A stretch of DNA of 64,000 bases from Enterocloster lavalensis (GCF_902364025.1 NZ_CABJCG010000010.1:185273-249272), one strand, 5' to 3'. Counted from the first letter of the stretch, positions 16,842 to 26,325 are shown. The notes: a model not told the origin generated them from the letters alone. Program-made: numbers and translations.

Positions 16842-17903
16842 ATGAAAAACAAACACAATCACATCACCGCCGCCCTCCTATTTCTCCTGCTGGCCCTCAC
16901 CGGCTGTGCGGGCAGAAACTTAGGGCGCCCGGCGGACTTAAAAACGGATGAGGCGCTGGTCATTTACTGCCCTCATCCGTTGGATTTTATAAATCCGGTG
17001 GTCTCCGAGTTCGAGGAGCGCACCGGCATAAGCGTGCAGGTGCAGACCGGTGGAACCGGCGAGCTTTTGGAGATGGTGGCGGAGCAGAAGCAGCCGCGCT
17101 GCGACATTTTCTGGGGCGGTTCCCTCTCCACCACCATAGAGCGCCGTGAGCTGTTTGCCCCCTACATCAGTGAAAATGAGAGCGTAGTGCGGCCGGAGTT
17201 CTGCAACGTGGAGGGGAACATGACGCGGTTCACGGACGTTCCCAGCGTGTTGATGGTGAACACCAACCTGATCGGCGGCATTTCCATAAAAGGTTACGGC
17301 GATCTGCTGCAGCCGGAGTTAAAAGGCCGGATCGCCATGGCCAACCCGTCCGTTTCCTCCTCGTCCTACGAGCATCTGATCAACATGCTGTACGCCATGG
17401 GAAACGGCGACCCGGAAATGGGTTGGGACTACGTGCGGGCTTTCTGTGAAAACCTGGACGGAAACCTGCTGGAGAGCTCCTCCGCGGTCTACAAAGGCGT
17501 AGCGGAAGGCCGTTACACCGTGGGTCTGACCTTTGAGGAGGGCGCGGCCCACTATGTGGCGGGCGAAAACAGCGCGGTGAAGCTGGTTTACATGGAGGAA
17601 GGCGTCATTTCCAAACCCGACGTGGTGTGCATCGCGGTGGGAGCGGAGCATGTGGCCGAGGCCAGAGCCTTTGTGGACTTTGTGACCGGCCGGGACGCCC
17701 AGACCATGATCGCCACCACCCTGGACCGCCGTTCCGTGCGCACGGACGTGGAGGAGCCGGACTATCTGCCGGACAAGGACTCCCTCCACATCATTTATGA
17801 CGATCCGGCGGTGGTCAACGAAAATAAGCAGAAATGGCTGAGCCACTTTGACGACATATTCCGGGCCACCCTGACGGAAGGCGGGAAGGGGGCGGCGGAA
17901 TGA
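16842..17903 (+). CDS. HptA-like substrate-binding lipoprotein of a sensing system
   Basis: 353 residues with a lipoprotein signal ending LLALTGC-AG and a family 1/Fe3+-type binding fold (ALVIYCPHPLDF; CDIFWGGSLSTT; PSVLMVNTNLIGG; GLTFEEGAAHYV). It shares folds and motifs with the binding protein at 12105 but is followed by a sensor kinase, overlapping its start by 4 bases (ATGA), not by a permease. This arrangement (binding protein, kinase, AraC-type regulator) is that of staphylococcal HptASR, where HptA senses glucose-6-phosphate outside the cell. Ligand presentation to the kinase is therefore inferred. It has only a weak ribosome site (ACAGGA) and a long leader that includes the 141-bp repeats. 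Confidence 0.78.
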   Translation: MKNKHNHITAALLFLLLALTGCAGRNLGRPADLKTDEALVIYCPHPLDFINPVVSEFEERTGISVQVQTGGTGELLEMVAEQKQPRCDIFWGGSLSTTIERRELFAPYISENESVVRPEFCNVEGNMTRFTDVPSVLMVNTNLIGGISIKGYGDLLQPELKGRIAMANPSVSSSSYEHLINMLYAMGNGDPEMGWDYVRAFCENLDGNLLESSSAVYKGVAEGRYTVGLTFEEGAAHYVAGENSAVKLVYMEEGVISKPDVVCIAVGAEHVAEARAFVDFVTGRDAQTMIATTLDRRSVRTDVEEPDYLPDKDSLHIIYDDPAVVNENKQKWLSHFDDIFRATLTEGGKGAAE

Positions 17904-19597
17904 AAAAAGAGCGGTATTTTCGGGACGAGCTGCGCAAGCTTTTCATCGGTTACGCCATTATCCCTTCCGTGCTGTTCACCCTGGTCTGCGGCCTTGTATT
18001 TCTTGCCGCCCTCATGCAGGGAAAGATGAGCGGAAATGAACGGCACAACCAATATGTGGCCGGGGAACTAAACCGGGTGCTGACAGCCTACGGAAATGAG
18101 CTGGAAGAGCTGGCGGCGCAGCCGGAGTTGTTTTCCGGGGAAATGAACACCGACCGCCAGGTGTACATTTTCCGGGACTTTTACAGCGTTTCCAATGAAC
18201 TTGGATACGAGGCGGACCTGTTCGTGCTGGATGCAGACCGGAATCCGGTCATGTCCAGCCGCTCTGCGCTGCCGGAGTATCTCAAAGTGGATCCCGGCGT
18301 GGACTGGGGCATTTTTGCATCCATGGAAACGCGGCCGGGCGCTACTGCGGTCCGCCTGATGGACGGGTGGAAGAAGCAGGACCGGGATATTGCTCTGGGG
18401 CGGACTATTCTGAATGGGGACGAGACGGTGGGGTATCTGGTGTTCGCGATCAACAGCAGCCGGTTTCAGCCGGCCCTGGACCAGGCGGACACACAGATTC
18501 TGATCGCAGATCGGTTCGGGCGCATTTTTCTGAGCAATACCTACAATTTTACGGACAAAAGCAACCAGGTGATCGAAGCGCTGGAGGGAGCCGGGCGATA
18601 TCTGCACTACGATAAAAACTTGTATCTGGCGGGCTGCCAGGAGGTGTATCACGGCATGTTCCGCGTCTACTCGGTGTCCGATATCCAGAATATCGTGGTT
18701 TCCTTAGGCATGGGCGGCGCGCTCATTATCACGGCGCTGGCGCTGATGACCATCTGGGTGTCCTTCAGCACCAAGCGGGTGACGGAGCGCAAGACAAGGG
18801 ACTTTTACCGGATTCTGGACGTGATGGAGAGCGCCAGGGACGGAGATTTGGAGCGGATCCACATTGACAGCGACAACGAATTCAAGACCATTGCGGACGC
18901 TTATAATGAGATGATTACCAGCTTAAAGCTGCAGATGGAAAATAACCGGAAGATGACGGAGCTGGTGGCGGCCTCCCAGATCAAACAGCTGGAGAGCCAG
19001 TTTAATCCCCATTTCCTGTATAACACGCTGGAAAACATCCGTTATATGTGCCGCATCGAGCCGGAGATCGCGGCCAAAATGGTATTCAGCCTTTCCAGCC
19101 TGCTGCGCTACAGCCTGGACGGGAGCCGCGAGGAGGTGACCCTGCGGGAGGATCTGGATCACCTGGAGAATTACCTGACCATTTTGAAATACCGGTTTAA
19201 CCGGCGTTTTTCCTATGAAATTGACGTGGAGCCCCAGGCGCTTGCATGCCGGATTCCCAAGCTGGTCCTTCAGCCCATGATCGAAAATTCCGTGAAATAC
19301 GGCTTTGGTAACCAGGAAACGCTGCGGGTGGAGCTGAAGGTTTATATTCACGAGGGCAGACTGACCATGATCTGCCGGGACGACGGCGTCGGAATGACGC
19401 CCCAGACACTGAGCGAGCTGACGGCCCTGCTGGGGCAGAAGGAGAACCGCAGCAGGCATTCGGGACTTTATAACATACACCGCCGGATCGAAATTTTGTA
19501 CGGCAGGCCGTACGGCGTGGAGATCCGCAGCACGGAAGGCCACGGCACCACGCTGATCGTGACGCTTCCGGCCAATACGGAGGAAAAGGAATGCTGA
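17900..19597 (+). CDS. sensor histidine kinase, YesM/LytS type (HptS-like)
   Basis: 565 residues: one N-terminal membrane helix (about 15-38), an extracytoplasmic sensing domain (about 40-270), a second helix (GMGGALIITALALMTIWV, about 275-292), and a HAMP-like linker. The His_kinase domain has the phospho-acceptor motif QFNPHFLYNTLE near residue 370, and the HATPase has MIENSVKYGFG (N box, about 460) and DDGVGM. Ligand-loaded binding protein from the preceding gene probably acts on the extracellular domain. It overlaps the response-regulator gene by 7 bases. Likely output is control of the importer genes 12.1-16.3 kb. Confidence 0.9.
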   Translation: MKKERYFRDELRKLFIGYAIIPSVLFTLVCGLVFLAALMQGKMSGNERHNQYVAGELNRVLTAYGNELEELAAQPELFSGEMNTDRQVYIFRDFYSVSNELGYEADLFVLDADRNPVMSSRSALPEYLKVDPGVDWGIFASMETRPGATAVRLMDGWKKQDRDIALGRTILNGDETVGYLVFAINSSRFQPALDQADTQILIADRFGRIFLSNTYNFTDKSNQVIEALEGAGRYLHYDKNLYLAGCQEVYHGMFRVYSVSDIQNIVVSLGMGGALIITALALMTIWVSFSTKRVTERKTRDFYRILDVMESARDGDLERIHIDSDNEFKTIADAYNEMITSLKLQMENNRKMTELVAASQIKQLESQFNPHFLYNTLENIRYMCRIEPEIAAKMVFSLSSLLRYSLDGSREEVTLREDLDHLENYLTILKYRFNRRFSYEIDVEPQALACRIPKLVLQPMIENSVKYGFGNQETLRVELKVYIHEGRLTMICRDDGVGMTPQTLSELTALLGQKENRSRHSGLYNIHRRIEILYGRPYGVEIRSTEGHGTTLIVTLPANTEEKEC

Positions 19598-20367
19598 GAG
19601 TGTTGATTGCAGAGGATGAAGATATTATCCGCAAAGGTTTGGTTTACACGACGGACTGGCTGTCCATGGACTGTGTGGTGGTCGCGGAGGCGGCCAACGG
19701 GCAGGAGGGCCTGGAGAAGATTCTGGAGTGCAGGCCCGACGTGGTGATCGCGGATATCTGCATGCCGTTTCTGGACGGGATCGAGATGATCAAGCGGGCG
19801 GCGGAGACGGTGCATTTTAAAAGTATTTTGCTGACCAGCTATGCGGATTTTGAGTATGCCAGGCGGGCCATTGACGCCAGAGTGTGCGAATATCTGCTGA
19901 AACCGGTGGATGAGGACCAGCTGGCGGAGATTATGAGGAAGCTGGGGGAGGAGATCGCCAGCAGCCGCCAGGTGGAGAAGGTGATGGAACAGGCCGAGCT
20001 GGACGGGGGAAATATGAACCTGGAGTATTTTATGCAGCTGGATTTATCGGAGAACCAGTATGTTTCCAGGGCCATCGGACAGATCCGGGAGCGTTTTGGG
20101 GAAAAGCTGAGCATTGAGTCGATTTCCGAGGAGATGGGGGTCAGCGCCAGCTATCTGAGCCGGAAGTTCAAGGAGGTTACGGGGCAGACGTTTCTGGATT
20201 TTCTGAATAAATACCGGGTGCAGCAGGCGATTGTGATGCTCAATGCGCAGAAGTACCGGATCAGTGAGATTTCGGAGGCGTGCGGGTTTACGGATTATAA
20301 GCATTTTTGTGCGGTGTTTAAGAAGTATACTTTGAAGTCGCCGACGAAGTTTGTGAAGGGGAGGTAG
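19591..20367 (+). CDS. response regulator, receiver + AraC-type DNA-binding domain (HptR/YesN-like)
   Basis: 258 residues. The receiver domain (about 1-120) has acidic pocket EDED, phospho-acceptor Asp55 in VIADICMP, and Lys104 in YLLKPVDE. Two AraC-type helix-turn-helix units occupy about 160-258 (ISEEMGVSASYLSRKFKEVTG; ISEISEACGFTDYKHFCAVFKKY). It is shorter than many YesN proteins because the linker is brief. It is translated with the kinase (ATG inside the kinase stop region) and probably activates the AfuABC-like genes upstream. Confidence 0.92.
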   Translation: MLRVLIAEDEDIIRKGLVYTTDWLSMDCVVVAEAANGQEGLEKILECRPDVVIADICMPFLDGIEMIKRAAETVHFKSILLTSYADFEYARRAIDARVCEYLLKPVDEDQLAEIMRKLGEEIASSRQVEKVMEQAELDGGNMNLEYFMQLDLSENQYVSRAIGQIRERFGEKLSIESISEEMGVSASYLSRKFKEVTGQTFLDFLNKYRVQQAIVMLNAQKYRISEISEACGFTDYKHFCAVFKKYTLKSPTKFVKGR

Positions 20368-20385
20368 GGGGAGGTGCTACCGTTC

Positions 20386-20632
20386 GTGAGAGAAAGCGGG
20401 CAGGGGCGCACTGGCTCCGGGGCTCCGCGATGGCAGGGAGTAAGGCGGAAGGGGGGCGGAAAGCGCAGGACCGCTCCGAGCTCCGGCGCAGGCCTGATGC
20501 CTGCCCCTCCGCCTCCGCTTTGTTCCGGGCGTTGAACGCTCCGGAACAACCTCCGCTTTCCGTCCCCCTTCCGCCTAACTCCCTGCGAATCGCTACACAG
20601 TCGCCTGTGCACCCCTGCCCGCTTTCTCTCAC
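20386..20632. repeat. 247-bp imperfect inverted-repeat element with nested hairpins
   Basis: The ends GTGAGAGAAAGCGGGCAGGG (from 20386) and CCCTGCCCGCTTTCTCTCAC (to 20632) are complementary over 26 bases with a single wobble. A second pair of 33-base arms, 20433-20465 and 20554-20586, matches with two mismatches. Between them are two smaller hairpins, GCAGGC/GCCTGC near 20490-20510 and GTTCCGGGCGTT/ACGCTCCGGAAC at about 20522-20548. The whole can fold into a branched cruciform. It lies just after the regulator gene with no coding frame that looks real; a MITE-like or structured intergenic repeat is the likeliest reading. It occupies most of the 468-base gap before the ECF genes. Confidence 0.75.
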
Positions 20633-20766
20633 CCGCGGGGGACCGGGCGGGGAAAGATGGAAAAAATTTAAATTTATTTGGGGGCTGCGGTGCGGAGGTA
20701 CCGGGCTTTTTTTTGTTGAAAGAGCGGGAAAATGGGATTGTCTCTTATTTTATGCGTGGGGTTGTC

Positions 20767-20795
20767 TTGACTTATGGGGGGATATCAACTACAAT
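20767..20795 (+). promoter_or_regulatory. promoter of ecfA1-ecfA2-ecfT-truA operon
   Basis: TTGACT (20767-20772) and TACAAT (20790-20795) with a 17-base spacer, 40 bases before the ecfA1 start. Confidence 0.65.
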
Positions 20796-20835
20796 TTAAA
20801 AACGAAATGCAGTATGCAGATAAGGACGGGACCGT

Positions 20836-21702
20836 ATGGGAATCGTAAAGGCTTCGAAGCTGATTTTTGAATATATCCGAAGGGATGAGGAAGAGAACGT
20901 AGAGGAAGTGAAGCGGGCCATTGATGATGTGGACGTGGATATTAAGAAGGGGGACTTTGTGGCTGTTTTGGGGCATAATGGCTCCGGGAAGTCTACGTTT
21001 GCGAAGCATATTAATGGGATTTTGATGCCTTCTGAGGGTACGGTCTGGGTTTCGGGGATGGATACCAGGGACGAGGAGCATATCTGGGATGTGCGTAAGG
21101 CCGCGGGTATGGTGTTCCAGAACCCGGATAACCAGATTATCGGGAATGTGGTGGAGGAGGACGTGGGATTCGGCCCGGAGAATATGGGGATTCCTACGGA
21201 GGAAATCTGGCGCAGGGTGGATGAGAGTTTGGAGGCCGTGGGGATGACGGCTTACCGGCTGCAGTCCCCGAATAAATTGTCCGGCGGGCAGAAGCAGCGG
21301 GTGGCGATCGCCGGGGTGATGGCGATGCGGCCTCAGTGTATTATATTGGACGAGCCGACGGCTATGCTGGACCCCAATGGGCGTAAGGAAGTGATCCGTA
21401 CCCTGAGGGAATTGAACCGGGTGGAGAAGATTACGGTGCTGTTGATTACCCATTATATGGAAGAAGCGGTGCACGCGGACCGGATCATCGTGATGGACGA
21501 TGGGAGGATCGTGATGGACGGCAAGCCCAGGGAGATTTTTTCGCGGGTGAAGGAGTTAAAGAGCCACGGACTGGACGTTCCGCAGGCCACGGAGCTGGCC
21601 TGGGAGCTGAAGGAGGCGGGCCTGCCACTTGGCGACGGGATTTTGGGCCGCAGGGAGCTGGTGGAGCAGTTGGTTCCGCTTCTGAAGAAGCAGGGAGAGT
21701 AA
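20836..21702 (+). CDS. ecfA1: energy-coupling factor transporter ATPase EcfA1
   Basis: 288 residues. Walker [11 protein letters not shown]-loop VFQNPDNQI, signature [13 protein letters not shown] and Walker [13 protein letters not shown] are all present; the C-terminal part is the EcfA dimerisation region. It pairs with EcfA2 to power group II ECF uptake of vitamins and other micronutrients through interchangeable S-components encoded elsewhere. The order ecfA1-ecfA2-ecfT-truA-rplM-rpsI is the classic Firmicutes arrangement and secures the assignment. A promoter lies 40 bases upstream, and ecfA2 starts one base after the stop. Confidence 0.96.
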   Translation: MGIVKASKLIFEYIRRDEEENVEEVKRAIDDVDVDIKKGDFVAVLGHNGSGKSTFAKHINGILMPSEGTVWVSGMDTRDEEHIWDVRKAAGMVFQNPDNQIIGNVVEEDVGFGPENMGIPTEEIWRRVDESLEAVGMTAYRLQSPNKLSGGQKQRVAIAGVMAMRPQCIILDEPTAMLDPNGRKEVIRTLRELNRVEKITVLLITHYMEEAVHADRIIVMDDGRIVMDGKPREIFSRVKELKSHGLDVPQATELAWELKEAGLPLGDGILGRRELVEQLVPLLKKQGE

Positions 21703-21703
21703 A

Positions 21704-22552
21704 ATGTCGATCAAAGCAGTGGATTTGAATTTTGTGTACGGCGCCGGTACCGCGTTTGAGCAGAAGGCGCTGAAACATGTCAATTTTGAGATACAGGACG
21801 GGGAGTTTGTGGGGCTGATCGGCCACACCGGGTCCGGGAAGTCCACGCTGATTCAGCACTTAAACGGGCTGGAGCGGGCGACCAGCGGCCAGATTCTGTA
21901 CAATGGGGAAGATATTTACGCGGAAGGGTATGATATGAAGGGGCTGCGCAGCAAGGTGGGCCTGGTGTTCCAGTACCCCGAGCATCAGCTGTTCGAGGTG
22001 GACGTGCTGACGGACGTGTGCTTTGGCCCGAAGAATCAGGGGCTTTCCGCAGAGGAGGCCGGGGAGCGGGCGAAGAAGGCGCTGGAGCTGGTGGGGCTTG
22101 ATGAGTCCTTTTACGCACAGTCGCCCTTTGAGCTGTCCGGGGGACAGAAACGCCGGGTGGCGATCGCCGGTGTGCTGGCCATGGAGCCGGAGGTGCTGAT
22201 ACTTGACGAGCCGACGGCCGGGCTGGACCCCAGGGGACGGGATGAGATTCTGGATCAGATCGACCAACTGCACCGGGAGCGGGGGATGACGATTATTCTG
22301 GTTTCCCACAGCATGGAGGACGTGGCGCGCTACGCCGACCGGCTGCTGGTGATGAATCACGGCGAGAAGGTATTTGACGGGCCGCCCAAGGAGGTGTTCC
22401 GCCATTACCGGGAACTGGAGGCCATCGGGCTGGCTGCACCTCAGATCACGTACCTGGTGCACGATCTGCGGGAGCGCGGAATCGACATCGATGAGGATAT
22501 CACCACGGTCACGGAGGCCAGGGAGGCCATTCTCAGGCTTTACAGACAATAG
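21704..22552 (+). CDS. ecfA2: energy-coupling factor transporter ATPase EcfA2
   Basis: 282 residues with Walker [22 protein letters not shown]-loop (the glutamine-histidine version typical of EcfA2), signature [13 protein letters not shown] and Walker [13 protein letters not shown], plus the switch histidine in ILVSHSMED. It is the second nucleotide-binding subunit of the ECF module. It follows ecfA1 directly and is followed after 8 bases by ecfT. Confidence 0.96.
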   Translation: MSIKAVDLNFVYGAGTAFEQKALKHVNFEIQDGEFVGLIGHTGSGKSTLIQHLNGLERATSGQILYNGEDIYAEGYDMKGLRSKVGLVFQYPEHQLFEVDVLTDVCFGPKNQGLSAEEAGERAKKALELVGLDESFYAQSPFELSGGQKRRVAIAGVLAMEPEVLILDEPTAGLDPRGRDEILDQIDQLHRERGMTIILVSHSMEDVARYADRLLVMNHGEKVFDGPPKEVFRHYRELEAIGLAAPQITYLVHDLRERGIDIDEDITTVTEAREAILRLYRQ

Positions 22553-22560
22553 GAGCGGAA

Positions 22561-23361
22561 ATGTTAAGAGAGATTACGCTGGGACAATATTATCCGGTAG
22601 ATTCTGCGGTTCACCGCCTGGACCCCAGAACCAAACTGTTCGGGACAATGGTATTCATTATCTCACTTTTTATGGCGGACAGCCTGTGGGCGTACCTGCT
22701 GGCCACGGTGGTTTTAGGCCTGGTGATCCGGGCGACCAGGGTGCCGTTTAAGTTTATGGTGCGGGGGCTGCGGGCAGTGCTGGTGCTGCTGCTCATCAGC
22801 GTCAGCTTTAACCTGTTTTTGACCGATGGTACTATAATTGTAAAATTCTGGATTTTTAAGATCACCCACGAGGGCGTGCGGCTGGCCGGATTTATGGCGC
22901 TGCGCCTGATCTATCTGGTGATCGGCTCCTCGGTGATGACGCTGACCACTACGCCCAACCAGCTGACGGACGGCCTGGAGAAAAGCCTTGGGTTTTTAAA
23001 CAAAGTGGGGGTTCCGGTGCACGAGGTGTCCATGATGATGTCCATTGCGCTGCGCTTTATCCCCATTCTGGTGGAGGAGACGGACAAGATCATGAAGGCG
23101 CAGATGGCAAGGGGCGCGGACTTTGAGTCCGGAAACCTGATCCGAAAGGCCAAGGCAATGGTGCCGCTGCTGGTGCCGCTGTTTATCTCCGCGTTCCGTC
23201 GGGCTACGGATCTGGCGATGGCCATGGAGGCGCGCTGCTACCGCGGCGGAGAGGGCAGGACCAAGATGAAACCGCTGCATTACCGGGCGGCGGACCGGAC
23301 GGCCTATCTTTTGTATGCAGTGTACATTGCCGCGATGGTGGGGATTCGGGTGTACCTGTAA
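22561..23361 (+). CDS. ecfT: energy-coupling factor transmembrane protein EcfT
   Basis: 266 residues, about five hydrophobic segments. Two coupling-helix signatures follow: an Ala-Arg-Gly in KAQMARGADF (about 180) and a second in MAMEARCYRGG (about 225), which contact the two ATPases. It opens with the common DSAVHRLDPRTKL stretch. It joins the ATPases to the substrate-specific S-components. GGAG lies just before the ATG. Confidence 0.96.
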   Translation: MLREITLGQYYPVDSAVHRLDPRTKLFGTMVFIISLFMADSLWAYLLATVVLGLVIRATRVPFKFMVRGLRAVLVLLLISVSFNLFLTDGTIIVKFWIFKITHEGVRLAGFMALRLIYLVIGSSVMTLTTTPNQLTDGLEKSLGFLNKVGVPVHEVSMMMSIALRFIPILVEETDKIMKAQMARGADFESGNLIRKAKAMVPLLVPLFISAFRRATDLAMAMEARCYRGGEGRTKMKPLHYRAADRTAYLLYAVYIAAMVGIRVYL

Positions 23362-23389
23362 GGCATTTCATATGGAAGGAATCGGAAAC

Positions 23390-24160
23390 ATGAGACGGAT
23401 TCGCCTGGTGGTGGCCTACGACGGCACCAATTACCACGGCTGGCAGTACCAGCCCAATGCGGTGACAATCGAGGAAGTGCTGAACAAGGCGCTGACAGAG
23501 CTTTTGAGGGAACCAATCGCCGTGATCGGCGCCAGCCGCACGGACGCGGGGGTGCACGCGCGGGGAAATGTGGCGGTGTTCGACACGGAGAACCGCATGG
23601 CGGCGGATAAGATCTGTCTGGCGGTGAACCAGCGGCTGCCTGAGGATATCCGGGTGCAGAGCTCGGGGGAGGTGGCCCCGGACTGGCATCCCAGAAAGCA
23701 GCGGTGCGTCAAGACTTACGAGTATAAAATCTTAAACCGCAGGATCGAGGTGCCGGACAAGCGCCTGTACACATACCACTGCTACTACGATCTGGATTTG
23801 GAGAAAATGCGCCGGGCCGCGTCCTTTATCGTGGGAGAACACGATTTCAAAAGCTTTTGCAGCGCCAAAACCCAGGTCACGGACACTGTGCGGACCGTGT
23901 ACAGCCTGAACGTGGAGCGGGATCAGGAGGATGTGATCACCATCCGGATCACCGGGAGCGGATTTCTCTACAATATGGTGCGGATCATCGCAGGCACGCT
24001 GCTGTGGGCCGGAACCGGGTTGATCCGGCCGGAGGAGGTGGCGGAGATTCTGGCGGCGGAGGACAGGCGCAAGGCCGGCCCCACGGCTCCGGCCAAGGGA
24101 CTTACGCTGATTCGGATGTTTTATCCTGACGAAATGCAGGAGCAGGCGGAAAAGCCGTGA
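23390..24160 (+). CDS. truA: tRNA pseudouridine(38-40) synthase TruA
   Basis: 256 residues. The start at 23390 gives the standard MRRIRLVVAYDGTNYHGWQ opening, with GGAAGG about 9 bases upstream; longer in-frame reading would run back into ecfT. The catalytic aspartate is Asp52 in GASRTDAGVHA. Further family motifs are DFKSFCSAKTQ and SGFLYNMVRIIAGTLL. The enzyme isomerises uridines 38-40 of the tRNA anticodon arm. It is the last gene before the rplM promoter. Confidence 0.96.
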   Translation: MRRIRLVVAYDGTNYHGWQYQPNAVTIEEVLNKALTELLREPIAVIGASRTDAGVHARGNVAVFDTENRMAADKICLAVNQRLPEDIRVQSSGEVAPDWHPRKQRCVKTYEYKILNRRIEVPDKRLYTYHCYYDLDLEKMRRAASFIVGEHDFKSFCSAKTQVTDTVRTVYSLNVERDQEDVITIRITGSGFLYNMVRIIAGTLLWAGTGLIRPEEVAEILAAEDRRKAGPTAPAKGLTLIRMFYPDEMQEQAEKP

Positions 24161-24199
24161 AAAACAGGCATTTTTAAGCATTTTTAGGCGAGAAAGTGG

Positions 24200-24228
24200 T
24201 TGACACGCCCGGGTGAATGTAATATAAT
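24200..24228 (+). promoter_or_regulatory. consensus promoter of rplM-rpsI
   Basis: TTGACA (24200-24205), 17 bases, TATAAT (24223-24228): an exact sigma-A consensus, as expected for a ribosomal protein operon. Confidence 0.93.
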
Positions 24229-24235
24229 ATAAAAC

Positions 24236-24379
24236 TGTGACATTAGCAAAGAATGCTTAGCCATTGCCCCGGAGTAAGCATTTGACTGATAAATACTTCC
24301 CATATTTATCATGCATACAGAGGGCGCCTGAAGGCGCACGTCAGGTAGAATAAGGTTGAATTTAACAGGAGGTTGACCA
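24236..24379 (+). promoter_or_regulatory. structured leader of rplM (possible L13 autoregulatory leader)
   Basis: The 5' leader of roughly 140 bases can form three hairpins: AATGCTTA/TAAGCATT (24252-24282), GATAAATA/TATTTATC (about 24289-24311), and GCGCC-TGAA-GGCGC (about 24325-24338). It ends in AGGAGGTTGACCA before the ATG. Leaders in front of rplM are known in Firmicutes as L13-binding autoregulatory RNAs; identity with that family is inferred from position. Confidence 0.5.
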
Positions 24380-24808
24380 ATGAAGAGTTTTATGGCTAGT
24401 CCAGCGACAATCGAGAGAAAATGGTATGTAGTTGATGCGACCGGATATACATTAGGACGTTTAGCTTCAGAAGTGGCTAAGGTATTAAGAGGAAAGAACA
24501 AACCGACTTTCACTCCCCACATGGATTGCGGCGATTACGTGATCATTGTGAACGCGGACAAGGTGAAAGTGACCGGTAAGAAATTAGATCAGAAGATTTA
24601 TTACAACCACTCCGAGTATGTGGGCGGAATGAGAGAGACCACACTGCGTGAGATGATGGCTAAGAAGCCTGAGAAGGTTGTAGAGTTAGCCGTTAAAGGT
24701 ATGCTTCCCAAGGGGACTCTGGGCAGAAGCATGTTTGACAAGCTTCATGTATACGCCGGCCCGGATCATCAGCAGGCAGCTCAGAAGCCCGAAGTTTTAA
24801 CATTTTAA
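24380..24808 (+). CDS. rplM: 50S ribosomal protein L13
   Basis: 142 residues with the family features [20 protein letters not shown] at the start, the [10 protein letters not shown] stretch and the [22 protein letters not shown] signature. It binds 23S rRNA early in large-subunit assembly. AGGAGG lies 8 bases before the ATG, with a consensus promoter and a structured leader upstream. Cotranscribed with rpsI 24 bases on. Confidence 0.98.
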   Translation: MKSFMASPATIERKWYVVDATGYTLGRLASEVAKVLRGKNKPTFTPHMDCGDYVIIVNADKVKVTGKKLDQKIYYNHSEYVGGMRETTLREMMAKKPEKVVELAVKGMLPKGTLGRSMFDKLHVYAGPDHQQAAQKPEVLTF

Positions 24809-24832
24809 TGAGGAATGGAGGAAGAAAATATC

Positions 24833-25225
24833 ATGGCTAGCGCAAAATTTTACGGAACAGGCAGAAGAAAAAAATCCATCGCCAGAGTATATTTAGTACC
24901 GGGTACCGGCAACATCACCATCAACAAGAGAACCATTGATGAGTACCTTGGACTTGAGACATTAAAGTTAATCGTTCGTCAGCCCTTAGTAGCGACCGAG
25001 ACCAGCGACAAGTTCGACGTTCTGGTAAACGTTCGCGGCGGCGGCTTTTCCGGACAGGCGGGTGCAATCCGTCACGGAATCTCCAGAGCTCTGCTTCAGG
25101 CGGATGCTGAGTACAGACCGGTCCTGAAGAAAGCCGGATACCTGACCAGAGACCCGAGAATGAAAGAGAGAAAGAAGTACGGCTTAAAGGCTGCACGTCG
25201 CGCTCCGCAGTTCTCCAAGCGTTAA
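24833..25225 (+). CDS. rpsI: 30S ribosomal protein S9
   Basis: 130 residues from the ATG at 24833, which has GGAGGAAG upstream and gives the standard [19 protein letters not shown] opening; an in-frame ATG at 24815 is less likely. The [19 protein letters not shown] signature and the basic tail ending in SKR, which reaches the P-site tRNA, are present. Second gene of the rplM operon, followed by a strong terminator. Confidence 0.98.
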   Translation: MASAKFYGTGRRKKSIARVYLVPGTGNITINKRTIDEYLGLETLKLIVRQPLVATETSDKFDVLVNVRGGGFSGQAGAIRHGISRALLQADAEYRPVLKKAGYLTRDPRMKERKKYGLKAARRAPQFSKR

Positions 25226-25259
25226 TCGCGTTCAGGATCTACAATTCGCAGACACATTC

Positions 25260-25293
25260 AAAACCTTCCGGGATTTCCCGGAAGGTTTTTTTG
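25260..25293 (+). terminator. intrinsic terminator of rplM-rpsI
   Basis: AAACCTTCCGGG, ATTT loop, CCCGGAAGGTTTTTTT: a perfect 12-base-pair stem with a seven-T run. The remaining gap to 25565 holds A/T-rich sequence and a TATAAT at 25510-25515 that may be the -10 box of the next gene. Confidence 0.95.
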
Positions 25294-25564
25294 TGATGCA
25301 TCCGGCGGCGCGCATACCCGGGATCAGGTCCTGCGGGCCGACAGACCGGTGTGACTGTCCCCCCCTGTAACGTCCAGAACACCCTTACCACGGACGCGCT
25401 GGGCCGGCCGAGATCCCCCCTGTCCGCGTTCAAAACGGGCCGCAGAATATTAATAATAATGGATGGATTATATTAAGAGTTTGGTAATATTATTTTTTCC
25501 CAGAAAATGTATAATAGAACAAACAGCACCGTGATCTGGTGGAAGTGGATGGGAGGAAATGATT

Positions 25565-26275
25565 GTGAGAATGAGTCGAATGTCAGCAATTATGTTTGCC
25601 GCGGTTTTGTCGGCCGCGCAGTTGTCGGCCTGCGGCCGTTATGCGGAGATTGAGACCGCCGGGCAGACGGCGGATGCAACTTCCGGGGAGACTGCGCCGG
25701 AAACGGGTGAGAGCGCGGCAGGTGAGGGCGCAGCGGCAGAGAGCGGTTCCCAGGCCGGGGAAACGCCGTCCGCGGATCCCGGGACGCAGGCCCCGGTTGA
25801 GAGCGGCGCCGGGGATGGCGCCCAAAGTCTGATTCCGGAGAGCGGGAATCCGGAGGCGTCGGACCAGGGAGCGGATGCGGAGGCATTTTTCAATCAGAGC
25901 GGCATGTCCAAGGAGGAGGCCGCGGCTTTTGTCTCCACGTTTCTGGAGGCCGTAAAGGCGGACAACCAAGAGGCGGTGGCGGGAATGATCCGATATCCGC
26001 GCCAGGTCAAAACGCCTGCGGGCGAGGCCCAGGTTGCGGGAGCGGAGGAATTTCTGGCATACTACGATGAGATTTTTACACCGGATTTCAGGAAAAAACT
26101 GGAAGAAACCCCGGCCACAGATCTGTTCTGCAAGGACGGCCTGATCGGATTGGGGGACGGGAGCGTGTGGTTTTACCCCGCAACGGTTGAGGACGACATG
26201 AGCATCGCTTCAGTCAATGTCTCCGCTGACCGCTATGTGCGTTACGGCGGTCCCTCCGGCGTACAGCCCGGATGA
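25565..26275 (+). CDS. lipoprotein with acidic low-complexity linker
   Basis: 236 residues if started at the GTG at 25565, which sits 8 bases after GGAGG; the ATG at 25559 is too close to that site. A signal peptide ends in AQLSAC-G, a lipobox. A Gly/Glu/Ala/Thr-rich linker (about 25-110) is followed by a small folded domain of about 120 residues (MSKEEAAAFVSTFLEAVKAD; FLAYYDEIFTPDFRKKL; GLGDGSVWFYP). It looks like an NTF2/DUF4878-type module, but I cannot assign it firmly. It stands directly before the ECF sigma gene and may belong to that cell-envelope signalling unit. Confidence 0.75.
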   Translation: MRMSRMSAIMFAAVLSAAQLSACGRYAEIETAGQTADATSGETAPETGESAAGEGAAAESGSQAGETPSADPGTQAPVESGAGDGAQSLIPESGNPEASDQGADAEAFFNQSGMSKEEAAAFVSTFLEAVKADNQEAVAGMIRYPRQVKTPAGEAQVAGAEEFLAYYDEIFTPDFRKKLEETPATDLFCKDGLIGLGDGSVWFYPATVEDDMSIASVNVSADRYVRYGGPSGVQPG

Positions 26276-26301
26276 ACGGATAAAAAATAATTTCATTTAA
26301 G

Positions 26302-26325
26302 TGTAACATTCCTTCATTTTGCGGA
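26302..26325 (+). promoter_or_regulatory. possible ECF-type autopromoter of the sigma gene
   Basis: TGTAAC at 26302-26307 and CGGA at 26322-26325 resemble the AAC-type -35 and CG-rich -10 of ECF sigma promoters, and lie 28 bases upstream of the start. The match is weak and the spacing (14) is at the short end. Confidence 0.25.

Noticed and set aside
20430..20870. 146-codon + strand frame across the inverted-repeat element
   Set aside because: Runs through a hairpin-rich non-coding element and into ecfA1, with Pro/Arg-rich text and no ribosome site.
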